Shown: piece after piece, positions 20,561 to 29,789 of the stretch
Layout of the letters: each line of letters begins with the position of its first letter
How positions within the stretch are numbered: position 1 is the stretch's first letter
Origin: Candidatus Methanimicrococcus odontotermitis
GTDB lineage: Archaea; Halobacteriota; Methanosarcinia; Methanosarcinales; Methanosarcinaceae
Assembly (NCBI GenBank): GCA_031286065.1
Contig: JAITUZ010000050.1
Coordinates: forward strand, 62,001 to 126,000
Direction of reading: 5' to 3'
DNA length: 64,000 bases
Notes under the pieces: model-generated
Databases searched by the model: none
The model's input: only the letters and a program-made list of their open reading frames with translations
Told to the model about the DNA's origin: nothing
Program-made: the position numbers and the translations under genes

Positions 20561-20929
20561 AAAATATTCTATTCATTATTTGTTATGCAGAAATTGCCCG
20601 CCGAAATGAGCCGGCAAGCCGCATATCAAAAAAGTAAAGATTTGTGTATCATTGATCGGCGAACATACCGAATCAGTTTTATATAAAACGCTTAATTAAT
20701 ATTTGCGGTTTAAAATGTGAATATAAAACCGTGATCCTCTTCACTTAATCAACGGATGCGATGAAGTCATCCATTTCAAACAAAATTAAAAAATTATCAT
20801 CGATAAACTCAAAATGACAGATTCAAAAAACATGTTTCTGCAATTGAATCGATTCAAAATCACGTGTAATTAACAGGTGACGGCACTTTCAAAATTGTGC
20901 GCCTTTTAACCTGATTTACCTGCGCGAAA

Positions 20930-20948
20930 CGAATTCAAAAAGAATTCG
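20930..20948. repeat. Inverted repeat
   Basis: CGAATTC-aaaaa-GAATTCG. Confidence 0.6.
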
Positions 20949-21047
20949 ATTGACGCGCCGGCTGAAAAATACTTGCAATTATACATTTCAATAATGAAAC
21001 GGCTTAAACCGGTAAAACCGCAGCCGAATGTAAAATGCAATCGACAG

Positions 21048-21090
21048 ATGTTACAACATATACAAATGTATGGATAATGTGTTGTAACAT
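21048..21090. repeat. Inverted repeat with 11-bp perfect arms
   Basis: ATGTTACAACA ... TGTTGTAACAT. Confidence 0.7.
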
Positions 21091-21561
21091 GTGATTTGTG
21101 ACCGCATTCATAAATACGGTCAGCGGCTGCATTTTTCAAAAACCCGAAAACAAACAGGATTTCAATTATTCATATTACCAATATCGTTGACGCCAAACTT
21201 CAGACTTAAGATAAATTTCAATATATCGGCTTAAAAATCAATTAAAACCGTGTCATTTCAATACGTCTTATTTCCGCCGTTAAATAACGCTGAATGTGAA
21301 TCGCCTGATACAAAATAAGGCGGCGCATCATTAAGTTTGGTTTCCCATCACAGCTTTGCTATCGCACGTTAACATAAATTCCAAAACATGCGCCGATATT
21401 CGTGAAAAATCCTGTTTTATTGACGGCTGCCGCATTATCGTTTTGCTTATAAAAGCTGTTTCATTTGAAAAAATGAATATTTCAAATACCGATTTTGAAT
21501 CTTTTTTGCAGACGCCTGTTTATGCTTTTTTGAGTTTTTGGATCCTGCGGGAGACAAAATC

Positions 21562-23136
21562 ATGCAAAATGAAGATACAACCAAATATATCATCAGAACA
21601 AAAATCACTGCCGATGGCGTTATTGAACGTCCGGATATCGTCGGCGCCATTTTCGGCCAAACAGAAGGACTGCTCGGAACAGATTTGGACTTGCGCGAAC
21701 TTCAAAAAACAGGCCGTGTCGGCAGAATAGAAGTCATGGTAACAACCAAAGGCGGTAAAACGCGCGGAAATATTTTTATTCCGTCCAGCTTGGATAAAGT
21801 TAAAACATCCGTTTTAGCCGCCTCTTTAGAGACAATTGACCGTGTCGGTCCGTGTGTCGCAAACATCGAAGTGACGAAAATCGAAGATGTCCGCGCTTCC
21901 AAACGTGTCAGCATCGTTGAGCGCGCCAAAAACATTTATAAAACAATGTTTGATGAAGATTTGCTTGAAGCGCAGGAAATCGCTGACGTTATCCGCGAAT
22001 CTGTTCGGGTGGAAGGCATTACCACATACGGTAAAAATAAACTGCCTGCCGGCCCCGAATATAATTCCAATGAGATTATTGTCGTTGAAGGCCGCGCCGA
22101 TGTTTTAACGCTTCTCAAATACGGCATTAAAAACACAATCAGTGTCGGCGGCACAAACATTCCGCCGGAAGTTGCGGATTTGCTCAAAGGTAAAAAAGTC
22201 ACGGTTTTTACGGACGGTGACCGCGGCGGCGAATTAATTATCCGTGAATTGATCCAGGTTGCCAATGTCGATTACATTGCCCGCCCTCCGGACGGCAAAG
22301 CGGTTGAAGACATGATCCAAAAAGAAATCGTGTTGGCGCTTCGCCGCAAAATGACAAAGGACCAATACATCGAAAAATACGGTATTGTCCTTCCGGCCGC
22401 CAAAAGAACAAGAAAAATCACTGAAACGGCAAAAACGCCCCACACCGCTATTGAAAAGGTCGTCCAAAAAAGAGTTTCTGCAATCAAAAAGCCTGTTTCT
22501 TTAAACAAATTCGAAGAAGAGGAAGAAGATGCGCCTGTCAGAAAAAGCCGTCCGGAACTGCCGGCGGAAAAAACGGAGCGCAGAAAGATTTCAGATCGGA
22601 TCGAATCAGATGAGAAAGAGGAACGACCTGCCAGACAGCTTCGTGTCCGGACTGTAAAGCCCAAGACAGAAGAAATGGATGACATAATTGCCGTAAATTA
22701 CGTTAATCTGAACCAACCGGCAGAAGAACCGGCCGCTGAGGAAAAAAGCCGCGATCGTGAAGAAAGAAAACGCGGCCGTGAAGAGAGAGTTCCGCGCGAT
22801 AAAAATTTCGGGAACCGAAAAGATGAAGAGCCGGCCAAAGAAAGAAAGCCCCCGATTCCGGCGCCGTTTGACAAAGAAATGGAAACGCTTTTGGGAACGT
22901 TGTTTTCCAGAATTTTAGATGAAAATGACGCCGTCATTTCTGAAATGCCTGTCAGAGAACTTGCCGGCGCGTTAAAAGACGGTGTCAGCGGCGCAAAAAC
23001 GATCGTTTTTGACGGCGTTGTTTCACAAAGGATTGTCGATATCGCCGCCGAACAGGGAATCGAGAATTTGATCGGATTAAAAATCGGAAACGTTGTTAAA
23101 ATGCCGGCGGCAATGAAAGTTTTTACATCTCAGTAA
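21562..23136 (+). CDS. dnaG: Archaeal DnaG-type primase / exosome-associated protein
   Basis: [74 protein letters not shown]...[18 protein letters not shown]. Confidence 0.96.
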   Translation: MQNEDTTKYIIRTKITADGVIERPDIVGAIFGQTEGLLGTDLDLRELQKTGRVGRIEVMVTTKGGKTRGNIFIPSSLDKVKTSVLAASLETIDRVGPCVANIEVTKIEDVRASKRVSIVERAKNIYKTMFDEDLLEAQEIADVIRESVRVEGITTYGKNKLPAGPEYNSNEIIVVEGRADVLTLLKYGIKNTISVGGTNIPPEVADLLKGKKVTVFTDGDRGGELIIRELIQVANVDYIARPPDGKAVEDMIQKEIVLALRRKMTKDQYIEKYGIVLPAAKRTRKITETAKTPHTAIEKVVQKRVSAIKKPVSLNKFEEEEEDAPVRKSRPELPAEKTERRKISDRIESDEKEERPARQLRVRTVKPKTEEMDDIIAVNYVNLNQPAEEPAAEEKSRDREERKRGREERVPRDKNFGNRKDEEPAKERKPPIPAPFDKEMETLLGTLFSRILDENDAVISEMPVRELAGALKDGVSGAKTIVFDGVVSQRIVDIAAEQGIENLIGLKIGNVVKMPAAMKVFTSQ

Positions 23137-23218
23137 TTTAATGGCAATCAAAATTAAATCACTGCCGGCGACGGCGGTGATATTTTTTTAAAAAATAAAA
23201 ATCAATAAATCAGAATCA

Positions 23219-24931
23219 TTAAATGTAAGGCGGATATTCCTTTTTCTTGGATTCCGATCGCGGGCAGCGTTCTTCATACCAAACTTTGGAGTTTTCGACT
23301 TCTTTTTGGCTTCTGACTTTTTTTTCAGCGTTTAATTTCGCTTCTTCCGGCTTCTCGGCAGCTGTATCAAAATTCATTTTTTCCATTAAAATATCAGCTT
23401 TTGATTTCGGAACAACCTGTGTTTTTGAAGGAGCTGCGGGATTGATTTCTTCAAAAATCAATTTCTGATTTGACTGTTCGGAAATATTTATTTGTCTCGG
23501 ATTTGAAAAAAATTCTTTTTGTTTCGGAGCCGACCGGATTTTAATTTCTTCATATTCAATTTGAGAGGAGCCTGTCATCCGGCTGAATAAATTATTATCA
23601 GCCGGAGCCGAATTGTTTTTGATATTTGCCTTTTCTGTTTTCGGCGTCTTTTTCGGCTCAAACGCCGGCCATCTGAACTCCGACTTTCGATGAGCTGTTT
23701 CGGATTTTACGGTTTCAGATTTTATTGCTTCGGATTTTACGGTTTCGGATTTTATTGCTTCTGATTTTACGGTTTCGAATTTCATGGTTTCAGATTTTAC
23801 AGTTTCAGATTTTACTGTTCCGGATTTTATTTTCATTTCCGCTTCAAAATCCGCCTGTTGTTCACCCCGCGTGCTTCCTGTGACCGATGCGAACTGATTA
23901 TCCGATGAATCAGATCGTTTGACCGGGATTGTTTTCATTCCAAAAGGCGTTTCAATCTTCTGATAAACTGTTTCAAGGGCGGAATCCGAATCAGAGACAT
24001 CCAAGTTAGAGTCATTTGAATCGCCGATGATTTCAACTTCCGAAGATTCGTCTTCCGGAACACGGATCAAATGGTCGGCGGATGAACCGGAAAATGCAGA
24101 GACGGTAAATGATTTTGGGGATTTTTCATCTGTTTCATCAATAATTTCCGTGTCGGTGTCTTCTGAATTTGCGTTTACCTTGTTTATTTTGTATATTTTA
24201 TTTATTTCAGTATCATGCAAGTCCTTTTCATTCGATTGTTCCATCGGAAGTTGAGGAGTTTCAGATGAATATGAACCCGCTTCATTTTCAATTTCGTTTT
24301 CATTAATATCAACAGATTTATTTTCGGCTTTATCAATGATATCATTTTCAAAAATGAGTTCTTCCGAAACTGTTTGAAATGTATTTGAGTCATTGATGCC
24401 GATTTCATCTCCGGCGCCGAGTTTCAGGCCGCCGGAGCCAATGCCTTCGGAATCAATATTTTCAGAATCGATATTTTCAGGATCTTCTGTCAGTTCAGAA
24501 ACCGTATTCGCCCGAACGGTAACTTTTGTGATGACGCCGATTTTTCTGATTTCCGCTTTTCCGATGACTGAGAGTGTACTGCCGTTCGCGTAACCGACAA
24601 CACATCCCGGCATAATTGTAATGTTTCCGCCGCTCTCAACCGAACAGACAAGCGCTTTTTGAAAAAGAGAAACATCAGAATCCGCCGTAATGTTTCCTTT
24701 GATAATAGAACGGGAGCCGACAATGATTTGATTGGCTTTCAGATTGCCTTCAATAACACAGCCTTTTCCGAACTGAATATTGCCGTCAATTTTGATATTT
24801 TTCCAAAAGCGAGTTCCGGAGCCGACAATGACATTGCCCTTGACGGCAATGTTTTGGTCAAGAATAGAATTTTTGGGTATAATATAAGTGTTTGACGGCG
24901 AATGAAAACGAATGTTTTTGGAAGAAATCAT
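23219..24931 (-). CDS. Bactofilin/polymer-forming cytoskeletal-like N-terminal beta-helix with long low-complexity C-terminal region
   Basis: Repeated SILDQNIAVKGNVIVGSGTRFWKNIKIDGNIQFGKGCVIEGNLKANQIIVGSRSIIKGNI; degenerate KSETVKSEAIKSETVKSE repeats. Confidence 0.65.
   Translation of the reverse strand: MISSKNIRFHSPSNTYIIPKNSILDQNIAVKGNVIVGSGTRFWKNIKIDGNIQFGKGCVIEGNLKANQIIVGSRSIIKGNITADSDVSLFQKALVCSVESGGNITIMPGCVVGYANGSTLSVIGKAEIRKIGVITKVTVRANTVSELTEDPENIDSENIDSEGIGSGGLKLGAGDEIGINDSNTFQTVSEELIFENDIIDKAENKSVDINENEIENEAGSYSSETPQLPMEQSNEKDLHDTEINKIYKINKVNANSEDTDTEIIDETDEKSPKSFTVSAFSGSSADHLIRVPEDESSEVEIIGDSNDSNLDVSDSDSALETVYQKIETPFGMKTIPVKRSDSSDNQFASVTGSTRGEQQADFEAEMKIKSGTVKSETVKSETMKFETVKSEAIKSETVKSEAIKSETVKSETAHRKSEFRWPAFEPKKTPKTEKANIKNNSAPADNNLFSRMTGSSQIEYEEIKIRSAPKQKEFFSNPRQINISEQSNQKLIFEEINPAAPSKTQVVPKSKADILMEKMNFDTAAEKPEEAKLNAEKKVRSQKEVENSKVWYEERCPRSESKKKEYPPYI
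23690..23835 (-). repeat. Coding tandem 15/30-bp repeats encoding K-S-E-[TA]-[VI]
   Basis: gattttacggtttcggattttattgcttcg-type units repeated about nine times as 15-mers. Confidence 0.85.
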
Positions 24932-24998
24932 AAGGATAAAATCACTTACAATTATTTAAACCATATTAAATAAGATAAATTTAAGATTTTAAATATTT

Positions 24999-25469
24999 TT
25001 ATTCTTCAAGCGTTTCGGATATTCCAACATACCAAAGCGCATTTTTAATGGTCGCTTGAACTTCTTCTTCCGTCACTTCGCGGACGATTTTTCCGGGAAC
25101 GCCCAAAACCATGCTGCGCGGCGGAATGATTTTTCCCGCCGGAACGAGCGCGTTTGCGCCGATAATGCTTCCCTCGCCGATGACAGCGCCGTCCAAAACA
25201 GTAGAATTCATACCGATGAGGACATTGTCTTCTATAACGGCGCCGTGAACGACAGCGCTGTGCCCGATTGTTACGTTTTTACCGATGACGGTCGGCCGGC
25301 TGATATTGCAGTGAAGAACACAATTGTCTTGAATGTTGCTGTTTTCACCGATTCTGATCGGACCGGCATCCGCGCGGATAACGGCACCGTACCAAACATT
25401 TGTGTTTTTTGCAAATTCCACGTCACCAATAATGGTCGCATTTTTCGCTTTTCTTAACATAGTCTTCAC
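24999..25469 (-). CDS. Gamma carbonic anhydrase-like hexapeptide-repeat protein
   Basis: NVWYGAVIRADAGPIRIGENSNIQDNCVLHC...VTIGHSAVVHGAVIEDNVLIGMNSTVLDGAVIGEGSIIGANALVPAGKIIPPRSMVLGVPGK. Confidence 0.93.
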   Translation of the reverse strand: MKTMLRKAKNATIIGDVEFAKNTNVWYGAVIRADAGPIRIGENSNIQDNCVLHCNISRPTVIGKNVTIGHSAVVHGAVIEDNVLIGMNSTVLDGAVIGEGSIIGANALVPAGKIIPPRSMVLGVPGKIVREVTEEEVQATIKNALWYVGISETLEE

Positions 25470-25538
25470 AAATCATTAACTTTTTAAACAATTTTTTATG
25501 ATTCTTTAAACAAATTTTAAATAATTCTCTATAATTCT

Positions 25539-27068
25539 TTAAAATATTCCTGTCATCACGTTTTTAATAAGTTCGGCGATGTCAATGCCGGAAATTTTTA
25601 AAACGACATAAGCGCCGATGAAAGTTCCGATCATGCTGCCGACATTGGCAAGCGCCGCGACGTAAACGACTTTAAAAAATGAATTCTTGTTTAATTCTTT
25701 AAACGTTTCTGAGTTCATCATGCTTTTCATGTCTTTTGTTGTCGGTTTTCGGCTTCCCGCTTCAACGAGGCCGACAAACCAGCCGACTGCGATAAGCGGA
25801 TTGATGGATGTGAACCACGCCAATAAGAAAGCGGTTGCTGCCGACCGAAGTTTGCCGCCGGCAACCAAAACGCCGCCGGCACTGAGAACGCCGTTGATCA
25901 GGAACCAGTACCCGAATGCTAAAAGAAAAACATCCGGCGTCATTTCAGGATAGGTGGCAACCGCGTAAATAATGTAAGCGAACAGCAGCAAAACCAATGC
26001 AATGATGCCGCCGCTGATGATTTTGAGTAAACTGAATCGCTTTTTCGGAATCGTATCAAGGTCGGCAAGATTTGGGATAGAAGAAGGCGTATTCAAATAT
26101 TTCATAACGCCCTCACGGTGACCGGCACCGATAACGGCGACGATTTTTTTACCGGCTCCGGCGGCTTGAACGGTCCGCAGAAGATTTCCGGCCAGATAAG
26201 CATCACGCTCGTCAATTAAAACGGACGCGGCTGTCGGTGACAGATGACGGAATTCTTCAATCATTGCAGTGATGACATCTTGGTCTGTCATGTTATTGAT
26301 ATCGAAATTCATTTCTTCTTCGTCTCCGAAAAACATACCTTTAACGATGCTGTAAGCCATCTTGACTTTTTCAATGAATCCGAGTTTCGCTAAAAAACGT
26401 TTGAATGTTACTTGGATATCGCGATCAATAAGCGCGATTCCGGCATTGGTTTGATGAGCGCTTTCCACAGCCGCCATCATTTCAGACCCCGGAGGAACGC
26501 CAAGTTGCTCACCCATTTTCTTTTGCATGTAGGCCAAAAATCCGTACAGAAGATAATAAAAGGTTTGGCCCGGCCGAAGAACATCTCTAAAAGATATTTC
26601 AGAACTGTCCGCATCCGGATTTGTCATGCCTTTATATCTGTTATGATCAAGTTCGACAGCAACGATATCCGGACGCTCCCTTTCAATCGTTTCACACACT
26701 TCACGAACACTTTTCTCAGAAATATGCGCTGTTCCGATGATGATGATCTGCGTCGGATCAATTGATTCGGCATCTTCTGAAACAGAAATAATGTGATTAA
26801 AATCCGCGCCGGTTTTTAAATCGACCATGCCGCCGGATGCTGCTGAAGTATTTGAAACAGCTGTGTTTGATATTTGAATACCCTGATCAGAATTATTATT
26901 TTGGTTTTGATTACTATGATCATTTTGAATATTTTCTGAAGATGAGCTGTCGGCTTCCTGTGTTGAAGTGAAAGAAGAAACAGATAAAATTGTATCGTTC
27001 GAATCAATCGGTTCTGAAAAATCATGTGTGTCGTTTTTCATAGTGTGAGACTCAAAATTTAATTTCAA
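25539..27068 (-). CDS. TraB/PrgY-family protein with C-terminal transmembrane region
   Basis: IIIIGTAHISEKSVREVCETIERERPDIVAVELDHNRYKGM; VVAVIGAGHREGVMKYL; several C-terminal TM helices. Confidence 0.92.
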   Translation of the reverse strand: MKLNFESHTMKNDTHDFSEPIDSNDTILSVSSFTSTQEADSSSSENIQNDHSNQNQNNNSDQGIQISNTAVSNTSAASGGMVDLKTGADFNHIISVSEDAESIDPTQIIIIGTAHISEKSVREVCETIERERPDIVAVELDHNRYKGMTNPDADSSEISFRDVLRPGQTFYYLLYGFLAYMQKKMGEQLGVPPGSEMMAAVESAHQTNAGIALIDRDIQVTFKRFLAKLGFIEKVKMAYSIVKGMFFGDEEEMNFDINNMTDQDVITAMIEEFRHLSPTAASVLIDERDAYLAGNLLRTVQAAGAGKKIVAVIGAGHREGVMKYLNTPSSIPNLADLDTIPKKRFSLLKIISGGIIALVLLLFAYIIYAVATYPEMTPDVFLLAFGYWFLINGVLSAGGVLVAGGKLRSAATAFLLAWFTSINPLIAVGWFVGLVEAGSRKPTTKDMKSMMNSETFKELNKNSFFKVVYVAALANVGSMIGTFIGAYVVLKISGIDIAELIKNVMTGIF

Positions 27069-27156
27069 TTTATATAAATATTATTTGTTTCTGAAATACT
27101 TCTTCTCCTATTTAAAACAGATTCGTTTTTTCAAAATAAATTTATTTTCTAAATTT

Positions 27157-27345
27157 GAAAAAAACAAGGAAAAATAAGAAAAAAGAGGAGAAAAAAATAA
27201 GGAGAAGAAGAAAGGGAGAAGAAAAGGAAAAGGAGAAGAAAAAGGAGAAGAAAAGGAAAAGGAGAAGAAAAAGGAGAAGAAAAGGAAAAGGAGAAGAAAA
27301 GGAAAAGGAGAAGAAAAAGAAAAGCGGAGACAAGACAAGAAAAAT
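27157..27345 (+). repeat. Long near-pure polypurine tract with internal 17-18-bp G/A repeats
   Basis: Repeated aggagaagaaaaggaaa / aggagaagaaaa units. Confidence 0.95.
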
Positions 27346-27402
27346 CTCTTTTTATTGTTAAATATCATAAAGTAACTTGGATTTTGAGTTAGTCGATAAA
27401 AA

Positions 27403-28149
27403 CAACCCCTTTATTTCGACTGGAAAGTTTATAAACCCCCATCTCCCCATAATTTCCTATGAAACAATTTTAAGAAAAATTCAATTGAAAAAAAATTTAA
27501 AAAAATATTCTATTTTTTTATTATTAAAACAATGTTGTTGAGTTAATAAATTTTTCATATTTAAATTTGTTGATATATGAAAAAATAACAAATTAATAAT
27601 CAAATTTTATTAAAAAGTAATAAATTAAACAAATCAGTTAATAAAAATGGAATTAATAAAACAAAATTAATAATTCAATAAAAATTATAAAATCAAATTA
27701 ACCGATTCAATTAATCAATAGGAATTAAACTAAAAATTTGATTGATAATCAATGAAATCAAATTCATCAATTCAATCAGTCAACAGGAATTAGGCTGAAA
27801 AATTTGATTGATAGTTAATGAAATTAAATTCATCAATTCAATCAGTCAACAAGAATTAGGCTGAAAAATTTGATTGATAATTAATGAAATCAAATTCATC
27901 AATTCAATTAATCGAATTAACCAAAATTTGATTATTAAAGGTGAATTTTATCAAAATAATCAGAAAAGAAAGTTGACAAATTGGGGCAATTAAAATCTTC
28001 TATAAATATTACAATCATTATATTAATTTATATATTTTTTAAATTTTTAATAAATTTCGATCCGGCAATTTTTACACTTGTTCCAATGGAAATTATGGGG
28101 TTGGTCTGATTGTTCCCATTTTTAACTTCTGATGGAAATTAAAAGGAGT
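27403..28149. promoter_or_regulatory. Putative chromosomal replication origin: ORB-like motifs flanking an AT-rich repeat region
   Basis: Minus-oriented motifs at 27403-27425 (TTCCAGTCGAAATAAAGGGGTTG) and 27445-27464 (TTTCATAGGAAATTATGGGG); plus-oriented motifs at 28081-28105 (TTCCAATGGAAATTATGGGGTTGGT) and weaker 28127-28149 (TTCTGATGGAAATTAAAAGGAGT); AT-rich centre. Confidence 0.72.
27732..27928 (+). repeat. 66-bp tandem repeat, about three copies
   Basis: aaaaatttgattgata begins at 27732, 27798 and 27864 (period 66); each unit contains aatttgatt...aatcaaatt-type inverted arms. Confidence 0.9.
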
Positions 28150-28302
28150 ATAAGATTTTATTTTATATTTATTTTGATTATTATTACCTTATTTATTTCT
28201 TAATTATATTTATTTTCATTTTTCAGCTGCGATGATTTTTTGCAGGTTATGTTATTTTCGTTTTTCAGTCATTGTATTTTATTTTCGTTTCCGATCATTT
28301 TC

Positions 28303-28380
28303 CAGTTTTGTTTTTTCATCTTGTTTTTTCATCTTGTTTTTTCGTCTTGTTTTTCAGTTTTGTTTTTTCAACCTTGTTCC
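28303..28380 (+). repeat. Approx. 13-bp T-rich tandem repeats upstream of mfnA
   Basis: cttgttttttcat / cttgttttttcat / cttgttttttcgt / cttgtttttcagt series. Confidence 0.75.
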
Positions 28381-28421
28381 TTCAAGCAAATTTTAAATAT
28401 TTAATTTTGATTTGTTCTGAC

Positions 28422-29687
28422 ATGAATGAAAAGGGTCTCCCTGAAAAAGAGCTGTTTGATGAGCTTGGCTTTTTCTCAGGGGCCGACACGAATTTTAAAA
28501 AAGTTTTCAGTTCCATGTGTACGATTCCGCATCCGATCGCTGTTGCCGCGCAGCAACTTTTTTCACATTCAAATGTCGGTGATCCCGGTTTGTTTCAGGG
28601 AACTTGCCGAATGGAAGCTGAAATTATTCGGATGTCCGCTTCTTTTTTGAATCATTCCGATCCAAACACCGCTTTCGGTCACCTGACTTCCGGCGGAACA
28701 GAATCTAACATTGAAGCGGTTCTGCATATGAAAAACCGTTTTTTGAGTTCGTTTTTCGATGCAGACGGTGAAACTGAAAATCAATTGAATCAGTTAAATC
28801 AATTGAGCAAATTGAATTTGGTCTTGCCGAAAACAGCTCATTTCTCATTTGAAAAAATCGCCAATTTGTTGGATATTGAACTCAAAAAAGCGGATATTGA
28901 TTCAAAATTCAAAGTTGTTCCCGAATCAGCGGAATCACTGATTGATGAAAATACGATCGGGTTGATCGGAATTGCCGGAAATACGGAATTCGGCTCGTGC
29001 GATCCGATTGATTCGCTTTCGGAAATCGCCGTCAGACACGATTTGCCGCTTCATGTTGACGCGGCTTTCGGCGGTTTTATTTATCCGTTTCTGCCCGAAT
29101 CCGACAAAAATTCGGGAATTAAATTCGCTTTTGACTGTCAAGGTGTGACTTCTGTTTCCATTGATCCGCATAAAACAGGTCTTTCTGTCATTCCCGGCGG
29201 CGTTTTAATTTTCAGGAATGAATCCGTTCTTTCTCCGTCTTTGGATAAAATTAAAGTCAAAACGCCGTATCTGACAAGCAAATATCAATCAACATTGACC
29301 GGTACGCGTCCGGGATCGTCGGTCGCGGCCGCTTACGCCGTCATGAAACATCTCGGCGCGGAAGGTTATCGAAAAAACGTTGCCTATTGTATGGATTTGA
29401 CCTGTCACTTTCAAAAAGAACTCTCAAAAATCAATCTGAAGCCTTATGTTAACCCCGAAATCAATATTATTACTGTCAGTGTCGGAGATGGAAAAGACAA
29501 AGATGCCGACCGTGAAAAAACGGAACAAATCCGCTCCCGGCTTTTGGAAAAATACGGCTGGAACGTGTCAGCTGCAAAAACCGCGCCGGTATTGAGATTT
29601 GTTTTGATGCCCCACGTCACAAAAGAAGATATCACAGCAATGATTTCGGATTTAAAAGAACTCTTGGAATCTGAAAACAGAATCTAA
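28422..29687 (+). CDS. mfnA: PLP-dependent group II decarboxylase (tyrosine/aspartate decarboxylase MfnA)
   Basis: MNEKGLPEKELFDELGFFSGADTNFKKVFSSMCTIPHPIA; HLTSGGTESNIEAV; HVDAAFGGFIYPF; SIDPHKTGLSVIPGG. Confidence 0.92.
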   Translation: MNEKGLPEKELFDELGFFSGADTNFKKVFSSMCTIPHPIAVAAQQLFSHSNVGDPGLFQGTCRMEAEIIRMSASFLNHSDPNTAFGHLTSGGTESNIEAVLHMKNRFLSSFFDADGETENQLNQLNQLSKLNLVLPKTAHFSFEKIANLLDIELKKADIDSKFKVVPESAESLIDENTIGLIGIAGNTEFGSCDPIDSLSEIAVRHDLPLHVDAAFGGFIYPFLPESDKNSGIKFAFDCQGVTSVSIDPHKTGLSVIPGGVLIFRNESVLSPSLDKIKVKTPYLTSKYQSTLTGTRPGSSVAAAYAVMKHLGAEGYRKNVAYCMDLTCHFQKELSKINLKPYVNPEINIITVSVGDGKDKDADREKTEQIRSRLLEKYGWNVSAAKTAPVLRFVLMPHVTKEDITAMISDLKELLESENRI

Positions 29688-29731
29688 AAAGAATATTAAC
29701 AGAATTTGAAAAGAATATTAAAACAAAAAAT

Positions 29732-29761
29732 AAAAAGGAATTAATAAATCAATTCCTTTTT
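29732..29761. terminator. Bidirectional hairpin between convergent genes
   Basis: AAAAAGGAATT-aataaatc-AATTCCTTTTT. Confidence 0.65.
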
Positions 29762-29789
29762 ACTGTTCTTGATTTCAATGATCGCCGAT

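Noticed and set aside
20906-21139. 77-aa minus-strand ORF
   Set aside because: Lies in the inverted-repeat-rich non-coding region; Cys/Phe-rich composition without homology signal.
21356-21730. 124-aa ORF upstream of and overlapping dnaG
   Set aside because: Overlaps the well-supported dnaG start in another frame; no recognisable protein features.
27108-27368. ORFs on both strands within the polypurine tract (poly-K/R/E or poly-F/S/L)
   Set aside because: Pure low-complexity translations caused by absence of stop codons in G/A repeats.
28272-28421. N-terminal extension of mfnA in the ORF track (MYFIFVSDHFPVLFFHLVFSS...)
   Set aside because: Comes from T-rich tandem repeats; the MfnA-like sequence begins at ATG 28422.
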